Origin: UBA1195 sp045598025
GTDB lineage: Bacteria; Bacteroidota; Bacteroidia; Bacteroidales; WCHB1-69
Direction: 5' to 3'
DNA length: 47,938 nt
Assembly (NCBI GenBank): GCA_045598025.1
Contig: JAZLLH010000029.1
Location: 1-47,938, forward strand
Numbering within the stretch: the first letter of the stretch is position 1; each line of letters opens with the position of its first letter. The position numbers and the translations under genes were made by a program. The notes beneath the pieces are model-generated. The model saw only the letters and a program-made list of their open reading frames with translations. It had not been told where the DNA came from and made no database searches. Positions 1 through 7,946 of this stretch are shown here, one piece after another.

Positions 1-1932
1 GAAACCGCTCTCAGCCCCGATGGAACGCAACTGGTTTATGCCAACACTTATTATTCCATTGAGGAAAACAAAGGCAATGCCGAATTATACCTGATCTCCA
101 CCAAAAATGAAGGAGGAGCGGTACGCCTGACCACAACGCCACAAAACGAATTCAATCCGGTATGGAAAGACGACCATACCCTGCTCTTTGCCCGCGGCAA
201 CGACATCATATCCATGAACATCGGAAACAGAACCGAAAAGGTAGTGGCCACCATTGAAAAGGGATTGGAAGGTTTCAAACTCTCTCCCGACGGCAAACAG
301 CTTCTCTATATTTCTGACATCGCGGTCAAACGTCCTGAAAATCTGGATAAACTCTATGCCGGTCTCGACAAGACCACCGGCCGCATCAACGAAGACCTCA
401 TGTACCGTCATTGGGACAACTGGGTAGACGAATACCCTCAGATTTTCCTGGCCGAGCTGAAAGAAGACAAAGCAGACATTGCGAACGCCGTTCCGGTATT
501 GGACAACGAACCCTACGAATGTCCGATGCGTCCGTGGGGCGGTGTAGAACAGTTCAATTTCTCGCCCGATGGCAGGCAGATTGCCTATACCTGCCGCAAG
601 AAAACCGGAAAAGACTATGCGCTGTCCACCAATTCGGACATTTATCTGTATGACATTGCCTCCAAACAGACGATGAACCTCAGCGAAGGCATGATGGGAT
701 ACGACCAGAATCCGGTATTCAGCCACGATGGCAAAAAAATCGCCTGGGAAAGCATGGAACACGACGGCTACGAAAGCGACAAACTGCGCCTGATGGTCTA
801 CGATTTCGACAGCAAAGCATATACGGACTACACGGCCGAATTTGACTACGGAGTAAGCGGCATCAGCTGGAGTGAGGATGACAGCCAGCTGCTGGCCGTC
901 GTCATGTACCGCGGCACCCAGGAAATTTTTGCCTTCAGCCTCGCGGACAAAAACATACGTCAGGTCACCAAAGATTGCCACGATATCAATGCTTTCCTGA
1001 TGAACGGAAACGATATCTACGCAACGGAAGTGAGCATGTCTCACCCTGCCGAAGTCTTCCGTTACACAGCAGACGGAAACGAACAGCAGGGCGCTGCGCT
1101 CACCCACATCAACACCGCCGTACTTGAACAGTGCAGAATGGGCAAAACCGAAGAACGCTGGATCAAGACCACCGACGGCAAAGACATGCTGGTATGGCTG
1201 ATTTATCCGTACGACTATGACAGCAGCAAGACCTATCCCGCCCTGCTCTTCTGCGAAGGCGGACCGCAGAGCATGGTGAGTCAGTTCTGGAGCACGCGCT
1301 GGAATTTCCAGGTGATGAGCGGTGCCGGTTATTTTGTAATTGCTCCCAACCGCCGCGGATGCCCCGGATTCGGTACGGAATGGTGTGAAGAAATCAGCGG
1401 AGACTATGGCGGATTGTGCATGAAGGATTATATGCAGGCCACGGACGTACTGGCAAAGGAAGTACCTCAGATTGATGCGGAACGCATCGGTGCCTGCGGT
1501 GCATCCTTCGGAGGATACAGTATCTACTGGCTGGCCGGCCATAACGAGAATCACCGATTCAAAGCCTTCCTGGCTCACAACGGCATGTTCAATTTTGAGC
1601 AGCAATGCCTGGAAACGGAAGAATATTGGTTTACCAACTGGGACCTGGGCGGTCCTTACTGGGAAAAAAATGCCAAAACAGCCAAATCCTATCCCAATTC
1701 TCCCCATCGCTTTGTCGACAAATGGAACACACCGCTTTGCGTCATCCACAGCGAATTCGACTTCCGCATCGTGGCCTCTCAGGGAATGGCAGCTTACAAT
1801 GCCGCCAAATTGCGCGGACTGGAAGCCCGCTACCTGTATTTCCCCGATGAATGCCACTGGGTACTGAAACCGCAGAACAGCCTGCTCTGGCACCGCAATT
1901 TCATCGACTGGTTCGACAAATGGCTGAAATAA
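1..1932 (+). CDS. S9 family dipeptidyl/oligopeptidase, DPP5-like (5' end missing)
   Basis: The reading frame is open from base 1, so the N-terminus lies outside the window; 643 residues are visible. The first ~350 residues hold repeated beta-propeller motifs such as LSPDG, FSPDGRQIAY and FSHDGKKIAW, typical of WD40-like/TolB blades. The C-terminal part is the alpha/beta-hydrolase domain of prolyl oligopeptidases: nucleophile motif GASFGGYS with the Ser codon at 1504-1506, Asp in SEFDFR at 1759-1761 and His in DECHW at 1855-1857, so the triad is complete. The family removes dipeptides or short peptides from protein substrates, usually in the periplasm in this phylum. The layout and the EGGP and NRRG stretches fit DPP5-type enzymes of peptide-using Bacteroidales; exact specificity is inferred. 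A DUF819 gene follows 25 nt downstream. Third codon positions look richer in G+C than in the gld genes further on. Confidence 0.93.
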   Translation, partial: ETALSPDGTQLVYANTYYSIEENKGNAELYLISTKNEGGAVRLTTTPQNEFNPVWKDDHTLLFARGNDIISMNIGNRTEKVVATIEKGLEGFKLSPDGKQLLYISDIAVKRPENLDKLYAGLDKTTGRINEDLMYRHWDNWVDEYPQIFLAELKEDKADIANAVPVLDNEPYECPMRPWGGVEQFNFSPDGRQIAYTCRKKTGKDYALSTNSDIYLYDIASKQTMNLSEGMMGYDQNPVFSHDGKKIAWESMEHDGYESDKLRLMVYDFDSKAYTDYTAEFDYGVSGISWSEDDSQLLAVVMYRGTQEIFAFSLADKNIRQVTKDCHDINAFLMNGNDIYATEVSMSHPAEVFRYTADGNEQQGAALTHINTAVLEQCRMGKTEERWIKTTDGKDMLVWLIYPYDYDSSKTYPALLFCEGGPQSMVSQFWSTRWNFQVMSGAGYFVIAPNRRGCPGFGTEWCEEISGDYGGLCMKDYMQATDVLAKEVPQIDAERIGACGASFGGYSIYWLAGHNENHRFKAFLAHNGMFNFEQQCLETEEYWFTNWDLGGPYWEKNAKTAKSYPNSPHRFVDKWNTPLCVIHSEFDFRIVASQGMAAYNAAKLRGLEARYLYFPDECHWVLKPQNSLLWHRNFIDWFDKWLK

Positions 1933-1957
1933 AAATGATATTTGACGTGCAGTTGCT

Positions 1958-3142
1958 ATGACAAGAGTAATTCTGATCACTGCCATCTATCTTTTTTTCC
2001 CCACTCTCATTGTTTCGGCCTTTTGCAAATGGAAACTGCTGCAGAAGGTGGGAACAGTTATCATGGCGTATGCAGTCGGCATTGTGCTGGCGCTTACCGG
2101 TGCTGTCGATTTCACGCCCGGATCGGATGAAGCCGCCACCTTCAGCGGATTGCAAACCTGGATTATGGACCTATCCATCCCCATTGCCATCCCTCTGATG
2201 CTTTTCAACTGTGATTTCAAGCTGTGGACCCGTACCCTTCCAAAAACCTTCATCACCCTGATCGGTGGGTTACTGTCGGTAATAACAGCCATCATCGCAG
2301 CCTTTTTCGTTTTCCGCAACAAGGGCATTGAAAATTTTCACAATGTGGCCGGTATGATGACGGGCATCTACACCGGAGGAACCATGAATTTTTTCGCCTT
2401 GGGATCAGCACTGCATGTGGATCCGAACATCATTGCCTTTGTCTACACCTTTGAAATGCTCGTTACTTTCCCGCTGATACTGTTCATTACTGGCGGAGGT
2501 TACCGCTTTTTCAGAAAACTGCTGCCCTCCAAGGACGCCAGCAGTTTCACGGAAAACGCATCTGGCAAGGAAATGGAAGAAAACGGAGTGGAAAACTACA
2601 ACCACATGCTGAATCGGAAAATTTTTCCCAAAACACTCTGTGGACTCGGTCTTTCCATCGCCTTCCTGGGTATAGGAGCCGGACTTTCCCTCCTGTTGAC
2701 TGGCGAATTCAACGAACTGATTATCATTTCCACCATAACCACTTTGGCCATATTGGCCTCCTTTTCCGAAAAAGTTCGCAAACTGCCGAAAACCTTCGAG
2801 TTAGGAATGATATTCATCCTCATTTTCAGCATCATCGTTGCTTCCCAATTCAACTTTTACAATATCAATGCCTCTACTCTCACCCTGCTGTATTTCATTC
2901 TTTTCATCATGCTGACTTCCGTCGTGCTCAATCTGCTGTTCTGTCGCTGTTGCCATGTAAGCGGCGACTTATTCACCGTTGCACATGTCGCTCTGCTATG
3001 TTCTCCTCCATTCGTTCCACCCGTAGTTGGTGCCATGGGAAACAAAAAAGTTCTCATCAGCGGCATCATCATCGGACTGGTCGGCTATGCCGTCGGCACC
3101 TATTTGGGAATAGGCATAGCCTTTCTGCTGCAGTTGTTCTGA
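1958..3142 (+). CDS. DUF819 (YjcL-like) integral membrane protein
   Basis: A 394-residue, very hydrophobic protein with roughly ten predicted membrane segments and short loops. The stretch around residue 130, GMMTGIYTGGTMNFFALGSA, matches the conserved glycine-rich loop of DUF819 proteins such as Bacillus YjcL, which are distantly related to bile-acid/sodium-symporter-like folds. The substrate of the family is not established. One charged loop near residues 190-215 (KDASSFTENASGKEMEEN) is probably cytoplasmic. It starts 25 nt after the S9 peptidase stop and is probably co-transcribed with it. A role in moving a product of peptide breakdown would be speculation. Length and topology suggest an intact gene. 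The ATG was chosen because hydrophobic segment 1 begins immediately after it. Confidence 0.8.
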   Translation: MTRVILITAIYLFFPTLIVSAFCKWKLLQKVGTVIMAYAVGIVLALTGAVDFTPGSDEAATFSGLQTWIMDLSIPIAIPLMLFNCDFKLWTRTLPKTFITLIGGLLSVITAIIAAFFVFRNKGIENFHNVAGMMTGIYTGGTMNFFALGSALHVDPNIIAFVYTFEMLVTFPLILFITGGGYRFFRKLLPSKDASSFTENASGKEMEENGVENYNHMLNRKIFPKTLCGLGLSIAFLGIGAGLSLLLTGEFNELIIISTITTLAILASFSEKVRKLPKTFELGMIFILIFSIIVASQFNFYNINASTLTLLYFILFIMLTSVVLNLLFCRCCHVSGDLFTVAHVALLCSPPFVPPVVGAMGNKKVLISGIIIGLVGYAVGTYLGIGIAFLLQLF

Positions 3143-3247
3143 TAAATTTGGATGCGCAAAATACTCCGTTGCAAAAATTTACGAAAAAAATAATGGGGAA
3201 AAAACAATTTTATGCGTAGAACAATTCATTCGTTTTAAAAAAAATTA

Positions 3248-3255
3248 TACTTTTG
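3248..3255 (+). promoter_or_regulatory. nagB promoter, -7 element TACTTTTG
   Basis: TACTTTTG fits the Bacteroidota sigma-ABfr -7 consensus TAnnTTTG exactly. It predicts a start near 3262 and an unusually long leader of about 93 nt before the nagB ATG. No clear -33 TTTG is seen at the usual spacing. Confidence 0.6.
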
Positions 3256-3285
3256 CCGCGATTGTTTCTTTATATTCGTGTATAT

Positions 3286-3343
3286 AGACCTCGCAAGATG
3301 AGAAAGAAACATAAGACGTTTTATTAGTGTTTATTAGAGGTCT
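3286..3343 (+). promoter_or_regulatory. Inverted repeat in the nagB leader
   Basis: AGACCTC (3286-3292) and GAGGTCT (3337-3343) are perfect 7-bp complements separated by 44 nt. The right arm ends 11 nt before the nagB ATG. Between them the sequence TTTATTAG occurs twice in tandem. In RNA this could form a long-loop stem next to the ribosome landing site; as DNA it could be a split operator. The function is inferred only. Confidence 0.3.
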
Positions 3344-3354
3344 TTCAGTGACTT

Positions 3355-4143
3355 ATGAGAGTTATCATTAGAAACAACTATGAAGAGATGTCCATCTGGA
3401 CAGCCAACTACATTATCGGAAAAATCAATGCTTTCAGACCGAGCCCGGAAAATCCTTTTGTTCTGGGTCTGCCTACCGGATCAACTCCATTGGGAACTTA
3501 TAGAGAACTTATCCGTCTCCATAAGGAAGGCAAAATCAGTTTCAAGAATGTTGTTACCTTTAACATGGACGAATACGTCGGTCTGCCGGAATCCCACCCT
3601 GAAAGTTACCACTCTTTCATGCATAATAATTTTTTCGACCATATCGACATTCTTCCGGAAAACATCAATATTTTAAACGGAAATGCCACGGATTTGGAAG
3701 CCGAATGCCAACGTTATGAAGATAAAATAAAAAAATACGGCGGCATCCACCTGTTCATGGGAGGCATAGGGCCCGACGGACACATCGCCTTCAACGAACC
3801 GGGATCCTCCCTTACTTCCCGCACCCGCAAAAAAAATCTGACAACAGATACCATCATCGCCAATTCCCGCTTTTTTGACAATGACATAAACAAAGTTCCC
3901 AAAACAGCCTTGACCGTCGGAGTAGGAACCGTAATGGATGCCAAAGAAGTCATCATTTTGGTAAACGGACACAACAAGGCCCGCGCCCTGCACCACGCTA
4001 TCGAGGGTTCTGTTAACCATATGTGGACAGTCAGCATACTGCAGACCCACCCGAAAGGCATCATCGTCTGTGACGATGCAGCTACAGACGAACTGAAAGT
4101 GGGCACAGTCAACTACTTTAAGGACATTGAAAAGGAAAAGTAA
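3355..4143 (+). CDS. nagB: Glucosamine-6-phosphate deaminase
   Basis: A 262-residue enzyme converting glucosamine 6-phosphate to fructose 6-phosphate and ammonia, the entry of amino-sugar catabolism into glycolysis. The phosphate-binding motif GLPTGSTPLG lies at residues 38-47. The catalytic residues fall at the same numbers as in the E. coli enzyme: Asp72 in FNMDEYVG, and Asp141, His143 and Glu148 in GPDGHIAFNEPGSS. Length is standard for the short hexameric-type enzyme. The ATG at 3355 is supported by the family's usual N-terminus (MRVIIRNNYEEMS). It has its own promoter and a long leader carrying an inverted repeat. No nagA is adjacent. It could feed on N-acetylglucosamine from glycans or from wall recycling. 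Confidence 0.97.
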   Translation: MRVIIRNNYEEMSIWTANYIIGKINAFRPSPENPFVLGLPTGSTPLGTYRELIRLHKEGKISFKNVVTFNMDEYVGLPESHPESYHSFMHNNFFDHIDILPENINILNGNATDLEAECQRYEDKIKKYGGIHLFMGGIGPDGHIAFNEPGSSLTSRTRKKNLTTDTIIANSRFFDNDINKVPKTALTVGVGTVMDAKEVIILVNGHNKARALHHAIEGSVNHMWTVSILQTHPKGIIVCDDAATDELKVGTVNYFKDIEKEK

Positions 4144-4184
4144 TTTTTTTTTCGAAAAATTACTTTTCATACCCTACAATTATG

Positions 4185-4192
4185 TAATTTTG
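4185..4192 (+). promoter_or_regulatory. -7 element TAATTTTG upstream of the lipoprotein gene
   Basis: An exact TAnnTTTG match 35 nt before the ATG at 4227, giving a predicted leader of about 27 nt that is A-rich and lacks a Shine-Dalgarno sequence, as is usual in this phylum. Confidence 0.6.
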
Positions 4193-4226
4193 CAGAAATT
4201 TTTTAATCATAAAAAAAACATCAAAA

Positions 4227-4664
4227 ATGAAGAAACTTGTCAGTTTATTTGTAGCAGCAGGAATGCTTTTCTTCTCCTGCGGAAACAAGAATGTCCAAGA
4301 AGAAGTTGAAGAAATCGACACCACCGTCGTTGAAGAAGCAGTCATCGACACCGTCGTTGAAGAAGTGGCAGAACCCGCACCTGTAAAGGCTACCACCACT
4401 GTCAAAAAGAACGTCGTAAAAACAGCAAAAGCGGATGTGAGCAACGCTAAGAAAGCGGAAGTTAAAACTACCAACACCTCCACTGCTTCTTTGAAAAAAG
4501 AAGAAAAAGCTACTGCCGTCAGCACCAACGAAACCAAGAAGGTTGAAGTGAACACTACCAACGTTTCTACCGCTACTTTGAGGCCTGTTTCCGTCAGCAA
4601 CAACACGGAAAACTCCAGTGAGCCTGCAACTGCAACTCCCACAAGCGGAAAGAAAGCTTTCTAA
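4227..4664 (+). CDS. Low-complexity repeat-containing putative lipoprotein
   Basis: 145 residues, not recognised as a named family. The N-terminus is a lipoprotein-like signal (Lys-Lys, a hydrophobic stretch, then LFFSC with Cys18), so the mature protein is probably anchored in the envelope and may be exported to the outer membrane. After Cys18 comes an acidic segment with two similar units (IDTTVVEEA, IDTVVEEVA), then a Lys/Thr/Ala/Val-rich part with two 15-residue repeats at residues 75-89 and 104-118, and a Ser/Thr/Asn/Pro-rich tail ending in GKKAF. There is almost no aromatic residue after the signal, so the mature chain is probably extended or disordered. It has its own promoter and a strong terminator, so it is probably monocistronic and well expressed. 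Function unknown; an envelope spacer is one possibility. Confidence 0.8.
   Translation: MKKLVSLFVAAGMLFFSCGNKNVQEEVEEIDTTVVEEAVIDTVVEEVAEPAPVKATTTVKKNVVKTAKADVSNAKKAEVKTTNTSTASLKKEEKATAVSTNETKKVEVNTTNVSTATLRPVSVSNNTENSSEPATATPTSGKKAF
4449..4580 (+). repeat. Two 15-codon direct repeats in the lipoprotein gene
   Basis: Residues 75-89 (KKAEVKTTNTSTASL, 4449-4493) and 104-118 (KKVEVNTTNVSTATL, 4536-4580) share 11 of 15 positions, separated by a 14-residue charged spacer. This suggests internal duplication. Confidence 0.7.
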
Positions 4665-4689
4665 TTGCATAAGACTGCTTTATAAAACA

Positions 4690-4721
4690 AAAACAACGAG
4701 GGATTATTTCCTCGTTGTTTT
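4690..4721 (+). terminator. Rho-independent terminator after the lipoprotein gene
   Basis: AAAACAACGAGG (4690-4701) pairs perfectly with CCTCGTTGTTTT (4710-4721) around an 8-nt loop. The T-run is built into the 3' arm. It ends only 15 nt before the next start codon. Confidence 0.9.
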
Positions 4722-4736
4722 GTATTCAGACTTGTC

Positions 4737-5951
4737 ATGAACCTTTTCCACAGAAAGAATCTTACAGGACAATCTCTTTCCAGACTTGCCTGGAAAAGAA
4801 TTAAAAAAAACAGAATGGGAAGTGTCATTTTGTTTTTTTTGGGATTTCTGCTTGTTCTTTCTGTTGCAGGATATCTTGTGACACCTGATTCCACTCCCTA
4901 CGCCAATGAACAGATATTGGAACTCCGGCTTTTGAATCCGGGTTCCAAAGTAACTTTACTGAATGTGCGGAAAAACCAGAAAGTAGAAATTCATCCCGCC
5001 TGGTACCGTATGTTTTTCGGACAGGAAAATCCATATATTCCTGTTCCTATTTCCGAATACAGGATTATCGGAGATTCCATTCATGTAAAACTTTCAAATG
5101 AAAGTGAGGCTTTTTGCCATCAATCCTATCATTTGGCTGATGTTGCATTTGCATTGGATGAAAAAAAAGCGATCTTTTCTCATGGCGAAAATATTTCTTT
5201 CACAGATATCCGGCAAAAACACAATACAATAGACAAAAAGGTGCTCATTTCACATATAGAACAGAAGCTTATTAAAGAAAAAAGATTTCTATTGGGAAGT
5301 GACCGTTACGGAAGGGATGTGCTCAGTCAGTTGATTATTGGTGCAAGAGTGAGTCTTTCCATAGGTTTCATATCCATCTGTATTGCTTTGGTCATAGGTT
5401 TGTTTTTGGGAGCTGCAGCCGGATATTTCGGAGGAAAAACAGATGATTTCATCATGTGGTTCATCAACGTCATATGGTCCGTTCCCACTCTGCTGCTGGT
5501 TATAGCTATCAGTTTTGTACTGGGAGCAGGATTTTGGCAGGTTTTCATTGCCATAGGACTTACCATGTGGGTTGATATAGCCAGGGTGGTAAGAGGACAA
5601 TTCATCAGTTATAGGGAAAAAGAATATGTAGAAGCTTCAAAGGCTTTGGGATTTGGTAATTTTACGATTATGTTCAAACATATTCTTCCTAATATAACAG
5701 GCACGCTTACCGTCATATCTGCTTCCAACTTTGCTTCGGCCATTCTCACGGAAGCCGGTTTGAGTTTTCTGGGTATAGGCGTTCAGGCTCCCATGCCTTC
5801 ATGGGGAAGTATGATAAAGGAAAATTACGGATACATTATCCTGGATCATGCATATCTCGCCATAGTTCCAGGCATTTCCATCGTATTGCTGGTATTGGCT
5901 TTCATGCTGCTGGGAAATGTACTGAGGGATGCAATGGATGTAAAAGAATAA
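4737..5951 (+). CDS. ABC transporter permease, OppC/DppC family
   Basis: A 404-residue inner-membrane permease. Residues ~29-48 form membrane segment 1. The C-terminal half carries the peptide-transport permease signature, beginning with LLGSDRYGRDVLSQ (~residue 184) and the coupling-helix region (EYVEASKALGFGNFTIMFKHI), followed by AGLSFLGIGVQAP. Between segment 1 and the core lies an extra ~130-residue domain (about 51-180) that starts TPDSTPYANEQ and should face the periplasm; ordinary OppC proteins have a much shorter loop here. No partner permease, ATPase or binding protein is nearby. The ATG at 4737 is kept because the following residues (RLAWKRIKKNRMGSV) match the family's pre-TM1 region. 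It lies 15 nt downstream of a strong terminator. The substrate is probably a peptide, by family only. Confidence 0.9.
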   Translation: MNLFHRKNLTGQSLSRLAWKRIKKNRMGSVILFFLGFLLVLSVAGYLVTPDSTPYANEQILELRLLNPGSKVTLLNVRKNQKVEIHPAWYRMFFGQENPYIPVPISEYRIIGDSIHVKLSNESEAFCHQSYHLADVAFALDEKKAIFSHGENISFTDIRQKHNTIDKKVLISHIEQKLIKEKRFLLGSDRYGRDVLSQLIIGARVSLSIGFISICIALVIGLFLGAAAGYFGGKTDDFIMWFINVIWSVPTLLLVIAISFVLGAGFWQVFIAIGLTMWVDIARVVRGQFISYREKEYVEASKALGFGNFTIMFKHILPNITGTLTVISASNFASAILTEAGLSFLGIGVQAPMPSWGSMIKENYGYIILDHAYLAIVPGISIVLLVLAFMLLGNVLRDAMDVKE

Positions 5952-6296
5952 GTTTTTCAATCAGTTAAAATTTTTAAACAAGTAAAGTAAACTACATAGT
6001 GTGTAAGAATGTGAATAAATGTTCAAAACTTTTTCTTCCTTTTTTTTCAACAAAAAAAACATTTTTTCACACCTCTTTTTGACGTATGCTTTTAATAAAA
6101 TCACCATTTGAAAAGAAAAACACCTTTAAAAAATATTCATTTTGAAAACCTTATTGAAGAGGAAAAAAGTTTTCAACTTATAAACAACTTCTATCATAAA
6201 AAGGAAAAATTTATTTTAAGGACATTGTTTCTTTAAGAATAGGACGTGAGAGTCGGAGAATTGATTACTTTTGCAAACTGAAAATTTCAATGGAAG
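5952..6296. other. 345-bp AT-rich intergenic region
   Basis: No gene, tRNA or ferredoxin-sized frame was found. The region is rich in A and T tracts. One 8-bp inverted repeat, TTGAAAAC (6142-6149) and GTTTTCAA (6169-6176) with a 19-nt loop, lacks a following T-run, so it is not an obvious terminator. The right end contains the nadA promoter. This is by far the longest non-coding stretch of the window. Confidence 0.7.
6266..6273 (+). promoter_or_regulatory. nadA operon promoter, -7 element TACTTTTG
   Basis: An exact TAnnTTTG match 24 nt before the nadA ATG. It predicts a start near 6280 and a leader of about 17 nt. It probably drives nadA-gldF-gldG and the DUF4340 gene. Confidence 0.65.
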
Positions 6297-7205
6297 ATGG
6301 ATTGTAAATCAGAAATAAACCGCTTGAAAAAAGAAAAAAAAGCTGTTGTCCTGGCTCATTACTATACCAAGGGCGAGGTGCAGGAAATAGCTGATTGTCT
6401 GGGAGACAGCCTTGCTTTGGCGCAATATGCCGAGCAAACGGATGCCGATGTGATTGTTTTTGCAGGAGTGCATTTCATGGCTGAAACAGCCAAGATTCTG
6501 AATCCGGAAAAGAGGGTTTTCATTCCGGATTTCGATTCCCATTGTTCGTTGGCTGATACCTGTCCGGCCGAAGCATTTGAAAGTTTTAAAAATGCACATC
6601 CGGATCACAAGGTGATATCCTATATCAATTGCAGTGCGGATATCAAAGCATTATCTGATGTAATATGTACTTCAGGAAATGCTGAAAAGATAGTGGAAAG
6701 TTATGATAAAGAAGAAAAAATAATTTTTGCTCCAGATCGGAATTTGGGTAATTACCTGAACAGAAAATTAGGAAGAAATATGCTTTTGTGGGATGGAGCA
6801 TGTCATGTACACAGCAGTTTGACGGAAAAAGATTGGGAGGAAGCCAAGGAAAAATATCCGGAATCTGTGTTCATAGCTCATCCGGAATGCGAACCCGCTT
6901 TATTGGAAAAAGCCGATTTCATAGGTTCTACCACTGCCATGCTCAAATTTGTTTTCCAAACTTCTTACCCTGTATATCTGATAGCTACGGAAAACGGTAT
7001 TCTTCACAAAATGAAATCAGAAATTTCCGGCAAGAAATTAGTCATTATAGGAAAGGATAGAGGGTGTGAGTGCGAATATATGAAATTGAATACTTTGGAA
7101 AAAATATACGATTGTTTGGCAAATGAGAAGAATGAGATTTTCATGGACAAAGAAAAAATGGAAGCTGCCAGAAAACCCATTCTGAAAATGTTGTCTTTAT
7201 CATAA
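6297..7205 (+). CDS. nadA: Quinolinate synthase A
   Basis: 302 residues. NadA condenses iminoaspartate with dihydroxyacetone phosphate to quinolinate, using a [4Fe-4S] cluster, in de novo NAD synthesis. Visible motifs are LAHYYTKGEVQEIAD (19-33), GDSLALA (36-42), FAGVHFMAETA (55-65) and CTSGNA (124-129). The three cluster ligands are probably Cys83 (SHCSLADTC), Cys169 (WDGACHVH) and Cys259 (GCECEYMKLN), by alignment from memory with characterised enzymes. Length matches the short, ~300-residue form of the family. The next gene in the pathway present here, nadC, is 40 kb away; nadB is not in the window. gldF begins 7 nt after its stop, so it appears to head the gld operon. Confidence 0.97.
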   Translation: MDCKSEINRLKKEKKAVVLAHYYTKGEVQEIADCLGDSLALAQYAEQTDADVIVFAGVHFMAETAKILNPEKRVFIPDFDSHCSLADTCPAEAFESFKNAHPDHKVISYINCSADIKALSDVICTSGNAEKIVESYDKEEKIIFAPDRNLGNYLNRKLGRNMLLWDGACHVHSSLTEKDWEEAKEKYPESVFIAHPECEPALLEKADFIGSTTAMLKFVFQTSYPVYLIATENGILHKMKSEISGKKLVIIGKDRGCECEYMKLNTLEKIYDCLANEKNEIFMDKEKMEAARKPILKMLSLS

Positions 7206-7212
7206 TCAGGCT

Positions 7213-7944
7213 ATGTACAGTTTATTTTTGAAAGAAATAAAGGGGTTTCTGAATTCTTTGGTGGGATACATTGTCATGGGTGTATTCCTTGTGCTTACGG
7301 GTTTGTTCTTATGGGTGTTTCCGATGTCTGACAATATCCTTGACAAAGGATTTGCGGATATTAACGGATTGTTCAATATAGCACCTATTGTATTCCTGCT
7401 GCTGATTCCTGCCATTACCATGCGTTCGTTTGCAGAGGAAAAGAAAACAGGTACTATAGAATTGTTGCTGACTTATCCTGTTTCGGATATGAAAATCATT
7501 TTGGCCAAATACCTGGCCAGTGTGGTTTTGTTGGTGATTTCCTTGATTCCTACGCTTGTTTACTTTTACACAGTGTATCAGTTGGGGTATCCTAAGGGAA
7601 ACATTGATATGGGTGCTATGTGGGGATCCTACATAGGTTTGGTATTTTTAGGTTCCGCCTTTGCTGCCATCGGCATTTTTGTTTCTTCCATGACAGATAA
7701 CCAGATAATAGCCTTTGTATTTTCCATATTGCTCTGTTTTATCATGTGGCTTGGTTTTGATTTCATATATTCTTTCCGTTTGTTCGGCTCATTCGGTTAT
7801 GTAGTCAAAAATCTGGGTATCAGCCAACATTATGCCTCTATTAGCAGGGGTGTAGTGGATTCAAGAGACATTGTCTATTTTTTGAGTGTCATTGTTCTGT
7901 TTCTGTATATGTGTCGTCTTCGTTTGCAAAGTAGAAATTGGTAG
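7213..7944 (+). CDS. gldF: Gliding-motility ABC transporter permease GldF
   Basis: 243 residues with about six membrane segments, of the ABC-2 permease type. The N-terminus (MYSLFLKEIKGFLNSLVGY) and the motif MRSFAEEKKTGTIELLLTYP are the usual ABC-2/GldF signatures. In Flavobacterium johnsoniae, GldF and GldG form an ABC transporter with the ATPase GldA that supports gliding. Here no gldA ATPase gene is adjacent, so it would have to lie elsewhere. Gliding itself is not implied: related gldFG pairs occur in non-gliding Bacteroidales. It starts 7 nt after nadA and is followed directly by gldG, which supports an operon. Confidence 0.93.
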   Translation: MYSLFLKEIKGFLNSLVGYIVMGVFLVLTGLFLWVFPMSDNILDKGFADINGLFNIAPIVFLLLIPAITMRSFAEEKKTGTIELLLTYPVSDMKIILAKYLASVVLLVISLIPTLVYFYTVYQLGYPKGNIDMGAMWGSYIGLVFLGSAFAAIGIFVSSMTDNQIIAFVFSILLCFIMWLGFDFIYSFRLFGSFGYVVKNLGISQHYASISRGVVDSRDIVYFLSVIVLFLYMCRLRLQSRNW

Positions 7945-7946
7945 CT

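Noticed and set aside
85..1986. A 633-codon open frame on the minus strand
   Set aside because: It is antisense to the S9 peptidase, has no family resemblance, and arises from the codon bias of the real gene. The plus-strand frame has a complete catalytic triad.
4744..4752. DnaA-box-like TTTTCCACA
   Set aside because: A single one-mismatch site within the permease gene, with no cluster of boxes or unwinding element nearby. It is not an origin.
6290..6307. Five-codon frame overlapping the nadA start
   Set aside because: An ATG at 6290 opens a five-codon frame across the nadA ATG. It is too short to judge and probably due to chance.
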